From NCBI GenBank assembly GCA_037718865.1, contig JBBJMP010000007.1:124001-188000 (forward strand): 64,000 nt of DNA. Direction: 5' to 3'. The notes beneath the pieces were generated by a model. The model was not told the origin of the DNA. It did no database searches and saw nothing but the letters and a program-made list of their open reading frames with translations. The position numbers were made by a program, and so were the translations under genes. The stretch comes from JADCRZ01 sp037718865. Lineage in GTDB: Bacteria; Bacteroidota; Bacteroidia; Chitinophagales; Chitinophagaceae. Every line of letters starts with the position of its first letter. Within the stretch, counting starts at the first letter, position 1. This document shows, one piece after another, positions 17,649 to 26,219 of the stretch.

Positions 17649-20600
17649 ATGCGAACCCTGATTCTATTCTTATTATCAAGCTGCTTTGGACGATCTCACG
17701 CAAACAATTATTATTTTTCATCAACTTCAGGAAATGATACCCGCTCTATGGCAGAGGCGCAGAAGCCCACCACACCCTGGAAAACCCTTGAAAAGTTAAA
17801 TGCTGTTTTTAGCAATCTTAACCCTGGAGATACCATTTCCTTAAAAAGAGACGACGTTTTTGATGGAACAATTTCCATCTCTAAATCGGGGAGCGTAAAC
17901 CTGCCCATTGTTATTACAACTTATGGCACAGGCGCTAAGCCAGTGATCAATGGATTAACAACACTAACAAACTGGGCTTCTACACGTAATGGCATCTGGG
18001 AGGCGAATTGTTCTTCAAACGTCATGGTAAACACGGTACTTGTAAACCGCGAAGCAAAACCCATCGGTCGATATCCCAACAGCAATGCAGCTAATAAGGG
18101 ATACCTGGTACCACAAAGTTATAACGGCAACGACAAGGTCATAGATAACCTACTCTTATCTGCTCCTGACTGGACTGGCGGCGACGTGGTCATACGGAAA
18201 GCCCGTTGGGTGATAGACAGGAACCTGATTACGCAACATTCAGGGAATACACTTCATTACATTTCCGAATCTTTTAATCAGCCGGCGGCCAAATTCGGGA
18301 GTTTTCTTCAGAACCACCCCAACGCACTTGATATAAACGGCGAATGGTATTATAAGATACAGGATAAAAAGCTGGGTATATATTTTTCTTCAGGCAACCC
18401 ATCTTCAGCCCTTATCCAGGCAAGCACAACAAATGCGCTGGTTACCTTAACCAGTCAAAACAATATTGTATTTGACAACCTGGGTTTCCAGGGAGCAAAC
18501 ATGTATGCATTCGACATAAAGTATGCACAAAATATTCGTATAAGCCGGTGTGATATACTATTTTCAGGTGTTAATGCAATAAATGCGCAGAATACAAGTG
18601 ATCTTATCGTGGAGTATTCAGCGATCGACTATACCAATAATATTGCCCTGAACCTGGACAACTGTTCAAACGCTACCATCAGAAATAATAAAATAAAGAA
18701 CACCGGAATGGTTGCGGGTATGGGGAAAGGGGATAGTGGTTCATATGAAGCCATCCTGGTTTCTGGCAACAATCATTTGATCGAGCAGAATGAGATCATC
18801 AACACCGGATACATTCCTGTAACCTTCAGAGGAAGCCTGAATATTATCCGGAATAATTTTATTGATAATTTTACGCTGGTTAAAGACGATGGAGGAGGGA
18901 TTTATTCCTGGAATAATATAGCAAACGCCCCACCTAATTACGGTTCGAAGATAACCGGCAATATTATCCTGAACGGGAAAGGTGCAGGTGAAGGGACGGA
19001 TTCGCCCGAATACCTGGCCTCCAACGGTATTTATATGGATGATAATACATCTGGTGTTGAGATAACCGGAAACACAGTAAGTGATTGCAGCCTATATGGC
19101 ATATATCTGCATAATGCCTTCGATCTGCTGATAGAAAATAATACCCTGTTTAATAATAAGAGCCAGATACGAATGGCCCGCGATGAGTTCGCTCCAAACA
19201 GCCCGGTAAGGAACATCCGTTTGCTGAATAACATACTTTTCTCTAAAAAATCTATCCAACCGGTTGCAGAATTTCAAACGTCGTATAACGATATCGGGGA
19301 TTTTGGCACCTTTGACAACAATGCCTACGTCCGTCCTACCGATGATAATCAGGTTGTAAATACGTTTAACTGGAACAATGGAAATTCCACTTTTAAAACA
19401 TATAACCTGGAGAGTTGGAAGACGGCATTTAAAAAAGACAATGCCTCTAAAAAATCGCCATTTGAACTGGCTTCAGCGGAATCGATCCGTTTTGAATTTA
19501 ATGCTACCGCATCGTTGAAATCATTTTCTCTCAATGAAACATACGTTGATGTTCATAACAAATCGTATATCGGAAATGTAGATCTCCGTCCGTTTACTTC
19601 TTTAGTTTTGTTAAAGCAATCTGCAGCAATCAAAGTTTCCATACCTCCACCGTTTGAAGGATGTTCGGGCACAGGAAGTATTGTTCGCGAACAATGGAAT
19701 GACATCGGAGGTAATGATGTACAAAACATTCCCCTGAACAATCCACCTGGTAGTACTGACCTGCTCACCAGGTTAGAGATAGCTGGTTTAGGAAATAACT
19801 ATGGGGCGCGGATCCGCGGTTATATATGCCCTCCTGCCACGGGTAACTTTATTTTTATGATTTCCGGGGATGATGCGTTGGAACTGTGGTTAAGCACTGA
19901 TGACCAACCGGTAAATAAAAGGAAGATTGCCAGCTTGTTGAGCTATACAAATTTTCACGAATGGAATAAATTTGCGTCACAGCAATCTGCACCGGTGAAC
20001 CTGAAGGCAGGACAACGCTATTATATAGAAGTCTTACACAAACAGGGCGGAGGCGGAGATCACGTAAGTGTAGCCTGGCAGTTACCAAACGGAGTAACGG
20101 AAATTCCGATACTGGGTAACCGCCTTTTTCCCTATACGGCAAGCGGTGTTTCTAAAAACGACCAGACAATCAATTTCGGACCAATACCGTCCAGGACCCT
20201 GGGCGATCCACCTTTCATCATTAGTGCAACTGCCTCTTCGGGACTTCCGGTAAGTTTCCGGATCGTTTCCGGTCCGGCCAGTCTTTCCGGTAGTACAATT
20301 ACCGTCAATGGCCAAGGAACAGTAGTGGTGGAGGCATCGCAACAAGGAGATAATCGATTCAATGCAGCCATTCCGGTTACCCAAAGCCTTGCGGTTGCTG
20401 CTGTAACCACGCCTCCTCCTTCGGGTTGTTCTACTGGTAGCATCCTGCGTGAGCAGTGGGATAATGTTCCAGGCAATGATGTGCCGAATATTCCCCTGAA
20501 CAGCACGCCCAGCAGCACAAGCCAGCTAACCACGTTAGAAACCAATAATATCGGCGACCTGTATGGAGCCCGCATTCGTGGTTATGTCTGCCCACCTGTC

Positions 20601-21218
20601 ACTGGTAACTATATCTTTATGATCGCGGGTGATGATGCAGTAGAACTATGGTTAAGTTCGAATGATAATCCTGCAAATAAAACAAGGATTGCAAGCTTAT
20701 TAAGCTGGACAAATTTCCGTGAATGGAATAAACATGCTTCGCAGCGGTCGGCCCCGGTATCCCTGCAGTCCGGGCAACGATATTACATAGAGGTATTACA
20801 CAAAGAGGGTGCAGGCGGCGATCATGTGACCGTTGCCTGGGAGTTGCCAAACGGTGTGCAGGAGATTCCCATTCAGGGCAGCCGCTTGTCACCTTATGTG
20901 CCGGCAAGTAGTAACAAAATATCAAGTACTCAGCTGAAAGCTGCCCCTCCAGGTAACAATCCCGAATTCACCATTACGCCCAACCCCTTTAAAACATCGG
21001 CAAGCATACTGGTCAATCCTTCAGCGTCCGGTGATGCCAGACTGGAGGTTTATGATCTCCATGGAAGGCTTGTGCAACGGTTATTTAAGGGAACGCTGCA
21101 TTCCGGGGTGATCAGGCGATTTATATTGAAGGAAGAGGGGTTATCGGACGGGGTTTATATCATCCGTTTCCTGACAACGGTGGGAATGGTCAGCCGTAAA
21201 GTTATTTTGGCGAGGTAG
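17649..21218 (+). CDS. Secreted right-handed beta-helix protein with two PA14 domains and T9SS sorting domain
   Basis: The 1189-residue protein has a signal peptide (MRTLILFLLSSCFGRSHA) and a pectate-lyase-like beta-helix (about 20-560) with N-rich turns such as IRNNFIDNF, ITGNIILNG and IENNTLFNN. A first PA14 domain follows (about 671-830), then an Ig-like/MBG-type module (about 835-920: DQTINFGPIPSRTLGDPPF), a second PA14 domain (about 926-1090) and a type IX secretion C-terminal domain (about 1108-1189: NPEFTITPNPFKTSASI, DGVYIIRFLTT, RKVILAR). The PA14 copies are highly alike (REQWNDIGGNDVQNIPL and REQWDNVPGNDVPNIPL). PA14 domains bind carbohydrate; the helix is the likely polysaccharide-degrading or binding part. 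I infer surface display or release through T9SS. It is monocistronic, followed by a tRNA gene. Confidence 0.9.
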   Translation: MRTLILFLLSSCFGRSHANNYYFSSTSGNDTRSMAEAQKPTTPWKTLEKLNAVFSNLNPGDTISLKRDDVFDGTISISKSGSVNLPIVITTYGTGAKPVINGLTTLTNWASTRNGIWEANCSSNVMVNTVLVNREAKPIGRYPNSNAANKGYLVPQSYNGNDKVIDNLLLSAPDWTGGDVVIRKARWVIDRNLITQHSGNTLHYISESFNQPAAKFGSFLQNHPNALDINGEWYYKIQDKKLGIYFSSGNPSSALIQASTTNALVTLTSQNNIVFDNLGFQGANMYAFDIKYAQNIRISRCDILFSGVNAINAQNTSDLIVEYSAIDYTNNIALNLDNCSNATIRNNKIKNTGMVAGMGKGDSGSYEAILVSGNNHLIEQNEIINTGYIPVTFRGSLNIIRNNFIDNFTLVKDDGGGIYSWNNIANAPPNYGSKITGNIILNGKGAGEGTDSPEYLASNGIYMDDNTSGVEITGNTVSDCSLYGIYLHNAFDLLIENNTLFNNKSQIRMARDEFAPNSPVRNIRLLNNILFSKKSIQPVAEFQTSYNDIGDFGTFDNNAYVRPTDDNQVVNTFNWNNGNSTFKTYNLESWKTAFKKDNASKKSPFELASAESIRFEFNATASLKSFSLNETYVDVHNKSYIGNVDLRPFTSLVLLKQSAAIKVSIPPPFEGCSGTGSIVREQWNDIGGNDVQNIPLNNPPGSTDLLTRLEIAGLGNNYGARIRGYICPPATGNFIFMISGDDALELWLSTDDQPVNKRKIASLLSYTNFHEWNKFASQQSAPVNLKAGQRYYIEVLHKQGGGGDHVSVAWQLPNGVTEIPILGNRLFPYTASGVSKNDQTINFGPIPSRTLGDPPFIISATASSGLPVSFRIVSGPASLSGSTITVNGQGTVVVEASQQGDNRFNAAIPVTQSLAVAAVTTPPPSGCSTGSILREQWDNVPGNDVPNIPLNSTPSSTSQLTTLETNNIGDLYGARIRGYVCPPVTGNYIFMIAGDDAVELWLSSNDNPANKTRIASLLSWTNFREWNKHASQRSAPVSLQSGQRYYIEVLHKEGAGGDHVTVAWELPNGVQEIPIQGSRLSPYVPASSNKISSTQLKAAPPGNNPEFTITPNPFKTSASILVNPSASGDARLEVYDLHGRLVQRLFKGTLHSGVIRRFILKEEGLSDGVYIIRFLTTVGMVSRKVILAR

Positions 21219-21230
21219 TTTAAGGGACGG

Positions 21231-21259
21231 TTGCTGGATAGAAAAATAGCCTAAATTCG
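21231..21259 (+). promoter_or_regulatory. Putative promoter of tRNA-Arg
   Basis: TAAATTCG at 21252-21259 differs by one base from the TAnnTTTG -7 consensus, and TTG at 21231-21233 lies 18 bases upstream as a -33 element. Transcription would start about 10 bases before the tRNA. Motif match only. Confidence 0.35.
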
Positions 21260-21275
21260 CACCGGAAAATTAGCC

Positions 21276-21349
21276 GGTCCGGTAGCTCAGTTGGATAGAG
21301 CAGCTGCCTTCTAAGCAGCAGGTCATTGGTTCGAATCCAATCCGGATCA
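21276..21349 (+). tRNA. tRNA-Arg (anticodon TCT)
   Basis: A complete cloverleaf can be drawn. The acceptor stem GGTCCGG pairs with CCGGATC (one G-U). The D arm is GCTC/GAGC, the anticodon stem GCTGC/GCAGC encloses CTTCTAA (anticodon TCT), and the T arm is ATTGG/CCAAT around TTCGAAT. The discriminator base is A at 21349, and CCA is not encoded. The tRNA stands at the left edge of an accessory segment, a common integration target. Confidence 0.97.
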
Positions 21350-21613
21350 CCTTGACTACTGATAATCAGTAAATTATAAGAGTTGGGGTAAGTTTTGGGG
21401 TAACCTTGTTTAAAAAGGTAAAACTCTGATAGTGCTCCCCACCTTGCAGGTAAGGACTTTCATTACATTTACAAAAGTTTGGCACGGGGCCGGCCTCTTT
21501 CTGGCGAACTGAACCTGTTAGTGCTTAACCCTGGAGCTTCTTTGTAAACGTGTAAACGTATTTTACCTAGCTCTATACTTCAGAATCATTAGTTTATAAC
21601 CGCTGCGTTTTGT
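21350..21613. other. Post-tRNA intergenic segment
   Basis: The sequence just after the tRNA contains two close GGGGTAA motifs (TTGGGGTAAGTTTTGGGGTAA around 21384-21404), a pattern I associate with integrated elements beside tRNA genes. A short open stretch (about 21450-21546) has no start codon. No integrase is present, and I found no second copy of the tRNA 3' end in the window, so an attachment site is only a suspicion. Confidence 0.3.
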
Positions 21614-22465
21614 TCAAATCTGTATTTTTGCCTTCAGGTAGTTAATGAATGCAGAACAAGAAACAAGCATAAACTTTGCATCCTCGAATCCTACAAGGGA
21701 ACTACTTTCAAGTAATGCATGCCTAATGCCACCTGCATCACTTGTATAGCCATAAATTTTTGTAAACGCTCCCTTTAAGGCTTCATGTAAGGAATGCTTC
21801 TTTTCAATTTCGGCTAATGCTTTGCCAAGGGTTGCAGAATCATCTTTTGTTATAATTTTACATAATGCTTCAACAGCGGATATTGATTCCTTGATACAGA
21901 TTCGATACTCAGAAGTTTTTCTGTCGGCAAGTATAGTTAAAGCTGTATTTAGATGTTCATTCACCGATTTCCAAATGGATGTATCAGAAACAGCTTCTTC
22001 TATGGCTTGAAGTTCCTGTTCAGAAGTAATTTGAATAATTTTTGAACTAATAATTCTATAACCTGAAAGTTCTCTTTCTAATACAAGGTTGCAAGCAGCC
22101 GCGAATTCAAGATTTACTTTTTCATCAATAAGGGATACGTATTCAATAAAGTCATACACTTCAAACCAGTCAACATCATAAAACCAATTTCTAACATAGC
22201 GTATAAAATCTTTCTGATTTACTGCTTCGAAATTTCCCTGAGAATTAACATACCTTGGCATTTCATCAATGGGCTGTTTATAAAATTCTGTCCACAAATC
22301 TATATATATATTAGCCTCCCAAGCCGAATATTTAATCTTAAAAAAAAAACTTTGTAAAAAGACATTCCATAATCCATTCATAAGATCTTCATCAATTGAT
22401 TCTACTTGCAATATTGTTCTAATGGATTTTTTACCTATTCTTTGAGAAAACCTCATAATCTGCAA
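21614..22465 (-). CDS. AbiJ-like abortive-infection protein (AbiJ_NTD4 type)
   Basis: The 283-residue protein has no signal peptide or membrane segment. The N-terminal part (MRFSQRIGKKSIRTILQVES, then DEDLMNGLWNVFL) matches the AbiJ N-terminal domain type 4. The C-terminal third (RICIKESISAVEALCKIIT, KALAEIEKKHSLHEALK, GYTSDAGGIRHALLE, MLVSCSAFINYLK) is the conserved HEPN-like region of these proteins. AbiJ was defined as a phage abortive-infection factor, and HEPN domains are often RNases, so I infer antiviral defence. The upstream ATG at 22465 could be replaced by the one at 22456 (MRFSQRI). It is the first gene of the accessory segment beside the tRNA. Confidence 0.82.
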   Translation of the reverse strand: MQIMRFSQRIGKKSIRTILQVESIDEDLMNGLWNVFLQSFFFKIKYSAWEANIYIDLWTEFYKQPIDEMPRYVNSQGNFEAVNQKDFIRYVRNWFYDVDWFEVYDFIEYVSLIDEKVNLEFAAACNLVLERELSGYRIISSKIIQITSEQELQAIEEAVSDTSIWKSVNEHLNTALTILADRKTSEYRICIKESISAVEALCKIITKDDSATLGKALAEIEKKHSLHEALKGAFTKIYGYTSDAGGIRHALLESSSLVGFEDAKFMLVSCSAFINYLKAKIQI

Positions 22466-22540
22466 TTAATTTTAACGTAAGCATTCCCTACAAGGTCAAA
22501 TATACGCCTACTTCTATGTCCAACCTCATTGTTAGCAGTT

Positions 22541-22986
22541 GTGTTCCCTGATCACCCTTTAGCTTTTATGTCTGATGCTTCTTAACAATCCCGTCCCGTT
22601 ATCATTTTTTCTAACTAACGACTGCACATCAGGATCATATCTGCTGAGCATTACACATTCATAGTGCTCAATTCTGCCTTCTCCATAAAATTCCATGCCT
22701 TTGCTTTAAAACCTCCCAGGCTGAATCCACATCATTGGTTTCCAGTTTTCTGATGCCCTTGTGTACGTGTGAACGGATAAATCCTTTAAGGTGATGGTGA
22801 TCCGGTAGTAGTATGGCATGGGCAAAATGTGTATTGTAAATATCCTAATAATATTAGCATATCATTACTAATGATTTTAGATACCCTTCCTGCCACGATC
22901 TCCGATTTTGCGTACTTTCCACCATCGGTGGAGAACATGCAAGGATGGGGCTTTAAATCGACTCTGTGGGTAGTGTTCCCTGATCA
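22541..22986. repeat. 14-bp direct repeats flanking a degenerate stretch
   Basis: GTGTTCCCTGATCA occurs at 22541-22554 and again at 22973-22986 in the same orientation. The 418 bases between hold a broken reading frame. The repeats could be target-site or recombination scars of a lost element; no terminal inverted repeats or transposase are visible. Confidence 0.5.
22559..22840 (-). pseudogene. Degenerate open frame, unidentified
   Basis: Two protein-like pieces lie in different frames: a first (HAILLPDHHHLKGFIRSHVH, then KLETNDVDSAWEVLKQRHG) and a second (FYGEGRIEHYECVMLSRYDP, then DVQSLVRKNDNGTGLLRSI), ending at a stop at 22559-22561. One frame change near 22690 would join them. There is no start codon: an in-frame stop lies just upstream. 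I do not recognise the family. It sits between the 14-bp repeats and looks like a remnant. Confidence 0.35.
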
Positions 22987-23027
22987 GGTAATAAAATATT
23001 TGATTCAGGATATTACATTAGTTAGCA

Positions 23028-23320
23028 CTATTTTCTTACCCCCTCTTTTTGCTCTACCTCCCATTTCTTGATTTCTGCCTCCGTTTCTGGATCCTCAATG
23101 AAATTCCCATCATCATCAAAATAATTTTCCTCCCAGGGTTCAAGGAGAAAGGTGGTATCCATTTCTTCCTCTTCTTCTTCGGAGGGATATTCAAAAAAGG
23201 GACAACAGTATTTAAGGATAATATAAATTTACCCGGTTTACGCTTGAGTTCTTTTATCTCCCATTCCAGCTTTTCCTTTTCAAGCTCCTTAATATCTTTC
23301 GGATTTACAGTATTTGCCAT
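23028..23320 (-). pseudogene. Small frameshifted gene with charged tail
   Basis: The ATG at 23320 opens MANTVNPKDIKELEKEKLEW, then KLNTVVPF-type sequence up to a run of six T on the coding strand (plus-strand A6 at 23193-23198). In the original frame the text turns basic and unnatural (KKKRKKWIPP). In the -1 frame it becomes acidic and protein-like (EYPSEEEEEEMDTTFLLEPW, DDDGNFIEDPETEAEIKKWE) and ends at 23028-23030. I therefore take the -1 frame as the true ending. The gene begins 12 bases after the DUF4160-like gene and is probably its operon partner. Family unknown. Confidence 0.5.
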
Positions 23321-23332
23321 CTGATGGTATCT

Positions 23333-23683
23333 TTAAGGTTGCGTCCTTTTATTCCAAATTTTTTCCATAACAATTTTTGTCTTAGGACTTTTATAATATG
23401 CTTTAATTCTTTTTAAATCTTTAGAACCAATTTCACCGCTAAGATACTCACCTGTTTCAATGGAGAATTTTGCATCAATTTTAAAGTCATTTGACCTAAC
23501 ATGAAAGTGAGGCGGATTATGATCATTAGAGTGAATTACAACTTCCAAATGGTCAATTTTTTTAACTTGCTCTTTCTTAACTAAGGTAGGTTCCACCAAA
23601 AGTTCTTCAATTACCGAATCCTCATAACTCATATAGATATGAAGCACATCAGTCAATATTTTTTCAAGAATATTTTGCGACAT
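23333..23683 (-). CDS. DUF4160-like small protein
   Basis: The 116-residue soluble protein carries the HNPPHFHV motif followed by DAKFSIETGEYLSGEI and KDLKRIKAYY, which match the DUF4160 family: a short domain with the N-E/D-H-NPPH-x-H motif, then a glycine-containing strand and an I/L-K-x-I helix. In other bacteria DUF4160 genes are commonly followed by DUF2442 genes in small mobile modules of unknown, possibly toxin-antitoxin, function. The neighbour here is a broken small gene that is not DUF2442. ATG at 23681-23683. Confidence 0.65.
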   Translation of the reverse strand: MSQNILEKILTDVLHIYMSYEDSVIEELLVEPTLVKKEQVKKIDHLEVVIHSNDHNPPHFHVRSNDFKIDAKFSIETGEYLSGEIGSKDLKRIKAYYKSPKTKIVMEKIWNKRTQP

Positions 23684-23727
23684 AGTTAATTAATAGTTAG
23701 CAAAATAATAGACTATCCGATTATGAT

Positions 23728-24006
23728 CTAACATACCAGCACTTCCTTGCTTAAACTGCTTATCGTCTGAATCAGCCTGAAAACCGTTGGCACATGCAAA
23801 TCATGCCCATTCTTCCTAAATGTGGGGAATCTTACACTGGTTAAGCTGGTGAGTGTTGACAGGCCTATTGTTATATTTATAGATTGCTTCAGCCTATCTA
23901 ACAGAAATTCTTCCAATTGCCGTTCCCGGTCAAACATCTTCAGCAGGTAGACTAAAGAGAACCCATAGTGTTTGTTAAAGCAATAAAGCAAACACCAATT
24001 ACTCAT
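23728..24006 (-). CDS. Possible small gene overlapping the TIR gene stop
   Basis: A 92-codon frame starts with ATG at 24004-24006 inside the last codons of the TIR-domain gene (8-base overlap) and runs to 23728. The product would begin MSNWCLLYCFNKHYGFSL and contains a charged helix (KMFDRERQLEEFLLDRLK) and a central TFRKNGHDLHVP stretch. I recognise no family. The overlap suggests translational coupling, but the frame could be chance or a remnant. Confidence is low. Confidence 0.35.
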   Translation of the reverse strand: MSNWCLLYCFNKHYGFSLVYLLKMFDRERQLEEFLLDRLKQSINITIGLSTLTSLTSVRFPTFRKNGHDLHVPTVFRLIQTISSLSKEVLVC

Positions 24007-24883
24007 TTGCAAAAATAGCGTGTTGTAGTTTGTCAACCACAAATTCCAACCCCTTTTCAGCATTAACTCCGACTCTATCACTAAGTGTCGGAGAATAACT
24101 ATAGACATCGTTTGCATTTACATTATACCATACCGGTAAAACAACTTTTTTAGTTTCAACAATCTCTCTTGTAAATATTGTATTAAATTCAGTTTTAGTC
24201 CAACCTTCATTCTTAATAAAGTTCGGTGATAAAACAAGAATACACTTCTTACATTGCAATAAACCCTTTTCAATTGACTCCCTCAGTGGATCTCCTACCT
24301 TTAATGTAAACTCACTAAACCAAACAGTGCACATTCTCTTTTCAAGCCCAATTGCAATGTCTCTCGCAAAATCTATATCTCTTGTATCATGTGAAACAAA
24401 TGCTAAAGGCTTTTGTTTTTCATTTCGCTCTGTTGCCAGTCCTAAATCAAAGCATTGAGTAATGAATCCCATATTCCGAAAATCGCTTTGGACGTTTGAA
24501 AATCTTTTACGATCTATAACATCATTATAGTAAAAAATGACTCTGCCAGTAAATTTAAGATCGTCACGTAAAGAAAGCCAGTTATCTTTTACAGACACAT
24601 TTCCAAACATATCTTGAACGCTAAAATCAGTTTCATTTTGAAGAAATTTCTCAATGTTACTCAAGATTTGATTGAATATAATTATAGGATCAGCAACAGA
24701 ATCAAAATAGAATGAGCAAAATTTTGAATTAGTTGAAAAATCCGCTATTAATTTTAGAAGGAAGGTTACTGTTTGGCCTTTATTAAAACTCATGATACAC
24801 TTTCTTGTAAAACTTATTGTTATTGGGAAGTCCTTATAAAAATACTCTCGTAGGGTTGCCATAAATATGTATGTAATTTCCAA
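23999..24883 (-). CDS. TIR-domain protein, probable anti-phage NADase effector
   Basis: The 294-residue protein has an N-terminal region of about 150 residues that I do not recognise and a C-terminal TIR domain (about 157-290). The TIR domain shows PLAFVSHDTRDIDFARDIA (strand A and helix A), VWFSEFTLKVGDPLRESIEKGLL, and CILVLSPNFI. WTKTEF then contains Glu232, placed as the catalytic glutamate of NAD-cleaving TIR domains, and VVLPVWYNV follows. Bacterial TIR proteins with a sensor-like N-terminus act in abortive anti-phage defence by depleting NAD or making cADPR signals; that role is inferred here. An AbiJ-like gene lies in the same segment. The first ATG (24883) may not be the true start; MATLREYFYKDFP begins at 24862. 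Confidence 0.8.
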   Translation of the reverse strand: MEITYIFMATLREYFYKDFPITISFTRKCIMSFNKGQTVTFLLKLIADFSTNSKFCSFYFDSVADPIIIFNQILSNIEKFLQNETDFSVQDMFGNVSVKDNWLSLRDDLKFTGRVIFYYNDVIDRKRFSNVQSDFRNMGFITQCFDLGLATERNEKQKPLAFVSHDTRDIDFARDIAIGLEKRMCTVWFSEFTLKVGDPLRESIEKGLLQCKKCILVLSPNFIKNEGWTKTEFNTIFTREIVETKKVVLPVWYNVNANDVYSYSPTLSDRVGVNAEKGLEFVVDKLQHAIFANE

Positions 24884-25450
24884 AAGTTATAGCTACTTAT
24901 TTTTAAAACTTTACAGACTTCATTAAATTGTTTATTACGGCAATACAGCTAGCGATGTAGCGCCCTACAGCTAATTTAATGAATTTATTGCATCAATGAA
25001 TTACTCACTTAGCGTGTAGCCCGCTGCATTTGAGAAATATTAAGCCGCTTTGTTTATCTCTCTGATTATTTCCGGAACTATCTGGTGAGTTAATCTCAAA
25101 TTGTTTTTCGGCAGCTTTTCTAAACGCTATATCACGTTTAGCTTTCAAAAATTTATATCTGATGTAAGCATCTCCAGCGGTGTCCATTCGTTGTTTTACT
25201 TCCTGTAAAGTTTCAAGCCTGCCTAATTCAGCTCCAAAATTCCACCGGCAATTCTATCAGCTGTGTTCCGGCGGACTTTTTTCAATTGGGCTTTAAATAT
25301 GGCTTCAACTCCATAACTTTACTGAGCACCTGTTGCCAGGCTGACGAATAACCAGGCCCAACAGCATAGATGCCTGAACGTTATCGGCTATGCATTATGG
25401 CATTACTAAACATTAAGGGCATGAAAAATACGCACTCACGGGAAGAATTT
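24884..25450. other. Degenerate region with broken reading-frame remnants
   Basis: On the minus strand two protein-like pieces meet in different frames. One is VEAIFKAQLKKVRRNTADRI (about 25245-25310). The other is GAELGRLETLQEVKQRMDTA followed by GDAYIRYKFLKAKRDIAFRK (about 25090-25235). No start codon precedes the first. I do not recognise the family and treat the region as a decayed gene. Positions 24884-25000 are AT-rich with no signal I can name. Confidence 0.35.
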
Positions 25451-25928
25451 ATGAAGCTTGATAGGTATCAAATGAATGTAGGGCAAGATCTTTTGACTTA
25501 CGACTTTATAAGTGAGGGATTTAAAGGATTAATTTTCAAGTGTATTCAATTTACACTCATTAACCGCTATCAAGTTTTTAACATAGCTTTTGGCGACAAA
25601 GACACTGTGACAGGAGATATTAATAATTCAATAGTAAGCAATAATGGGGACAGTAGAAGTGCTTGCAACAGTTATAGGAGCCGTTTATGCGTTTTGCGAC
25701 CGGCTTCCAGATACAAGGATTTACATCTACGGAAATACCGATGCACGAACAAGGCTTTATAAAATATGTATAACCAAATATTACGACAAAATAAAAGGCG
25801 ACTTTGACATTTATGGACAGATTGGTGCAGATTGGGAGCCTTTTGAAAAAGGCGGGGATTACATTGCTTTTCTTGCACAAAGGAAATTTTTAAAATTTAA
25901 AGATGAAAAACTTACAAGCATTAAATAA
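25451..25928 (+). pseudogene. DUF6934 family gene with a frameshift
   Basis: The first frame starts at ATG 25451: MKLDRYQMNVGQDLLTYDFI, then SEGFKGLIFKCIQFTLINRY and VSNNGDSR. The second frame continues VEVLATVIGAVYAFCDRLPD, YIYGNTDARTRLYKICITKY, GADWEPFEKGGDYIAFLAQR. Put together they match the DUF6934 plan found in Bacteroidota: the xYxFxSEGxKG start, NNGDS-x-xVLATV junction, G-T/S-T-x-ARTRLYR motif and FEKGxDYxAF end. A one-base frame change near 25650, at the GDS/VLATV junction, breaks it. DUF6934 proteins often accompany small toxin-antitoxin-like genes. Function unknown. Confidence 0.7.
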
Positions 25929-26122
25929 CAACAAAGTCTTCATTATTATCACAGACAAGTCGTTAGACAAGTAAGATTGCTATTTCGTGAGAAGTCAGAA
26001 AAGTAAAAGAAAATGTTGTTGAAGGTCGGCTTCCAAAATTAACATCGCAGCCGCTAACAGGCGGCTATGCATCCTTAACATCAAAGTACCCCCGCAATTG
26101 TGTAACTTTAAGACAAAAGAAA

Positions 26123-26215
26123 ATGAATTACGGCCCTATAAATATTGATCCAGAAACTATGGGCGGCACTCCTATGAACCATTTATCAATAAATTTCCTG
26201 TCAATAAAAAAATAA
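26123..26215 (+). pseudogene. Truncated DUF433 antitoxin-like fragment
   Basis: A 30-residue frame begins MNYGPINIDPETMGGTPM, the well-known start of DUF433 proteins (ITIDPEVMGGTPxxxGTRVP), and then departs into unrelated sequence and a stop. DUF433 proteins are small, often paired with PIN-like toxins. Only the first strand region remains. It ends five bases before the start of the NamZ-like gene, so a deletion junction lies at about 26175. Confidence 0.5.
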
Positions 26216-26219
26216 AGTA

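Noticed and set aside
21350..26219. A tRNA-flanked attachment-site pair.
   Set aside because: I searched by eye for a second copy of the tRNA 3' end (GGTTCGAATCCAAT) in the window and found none.
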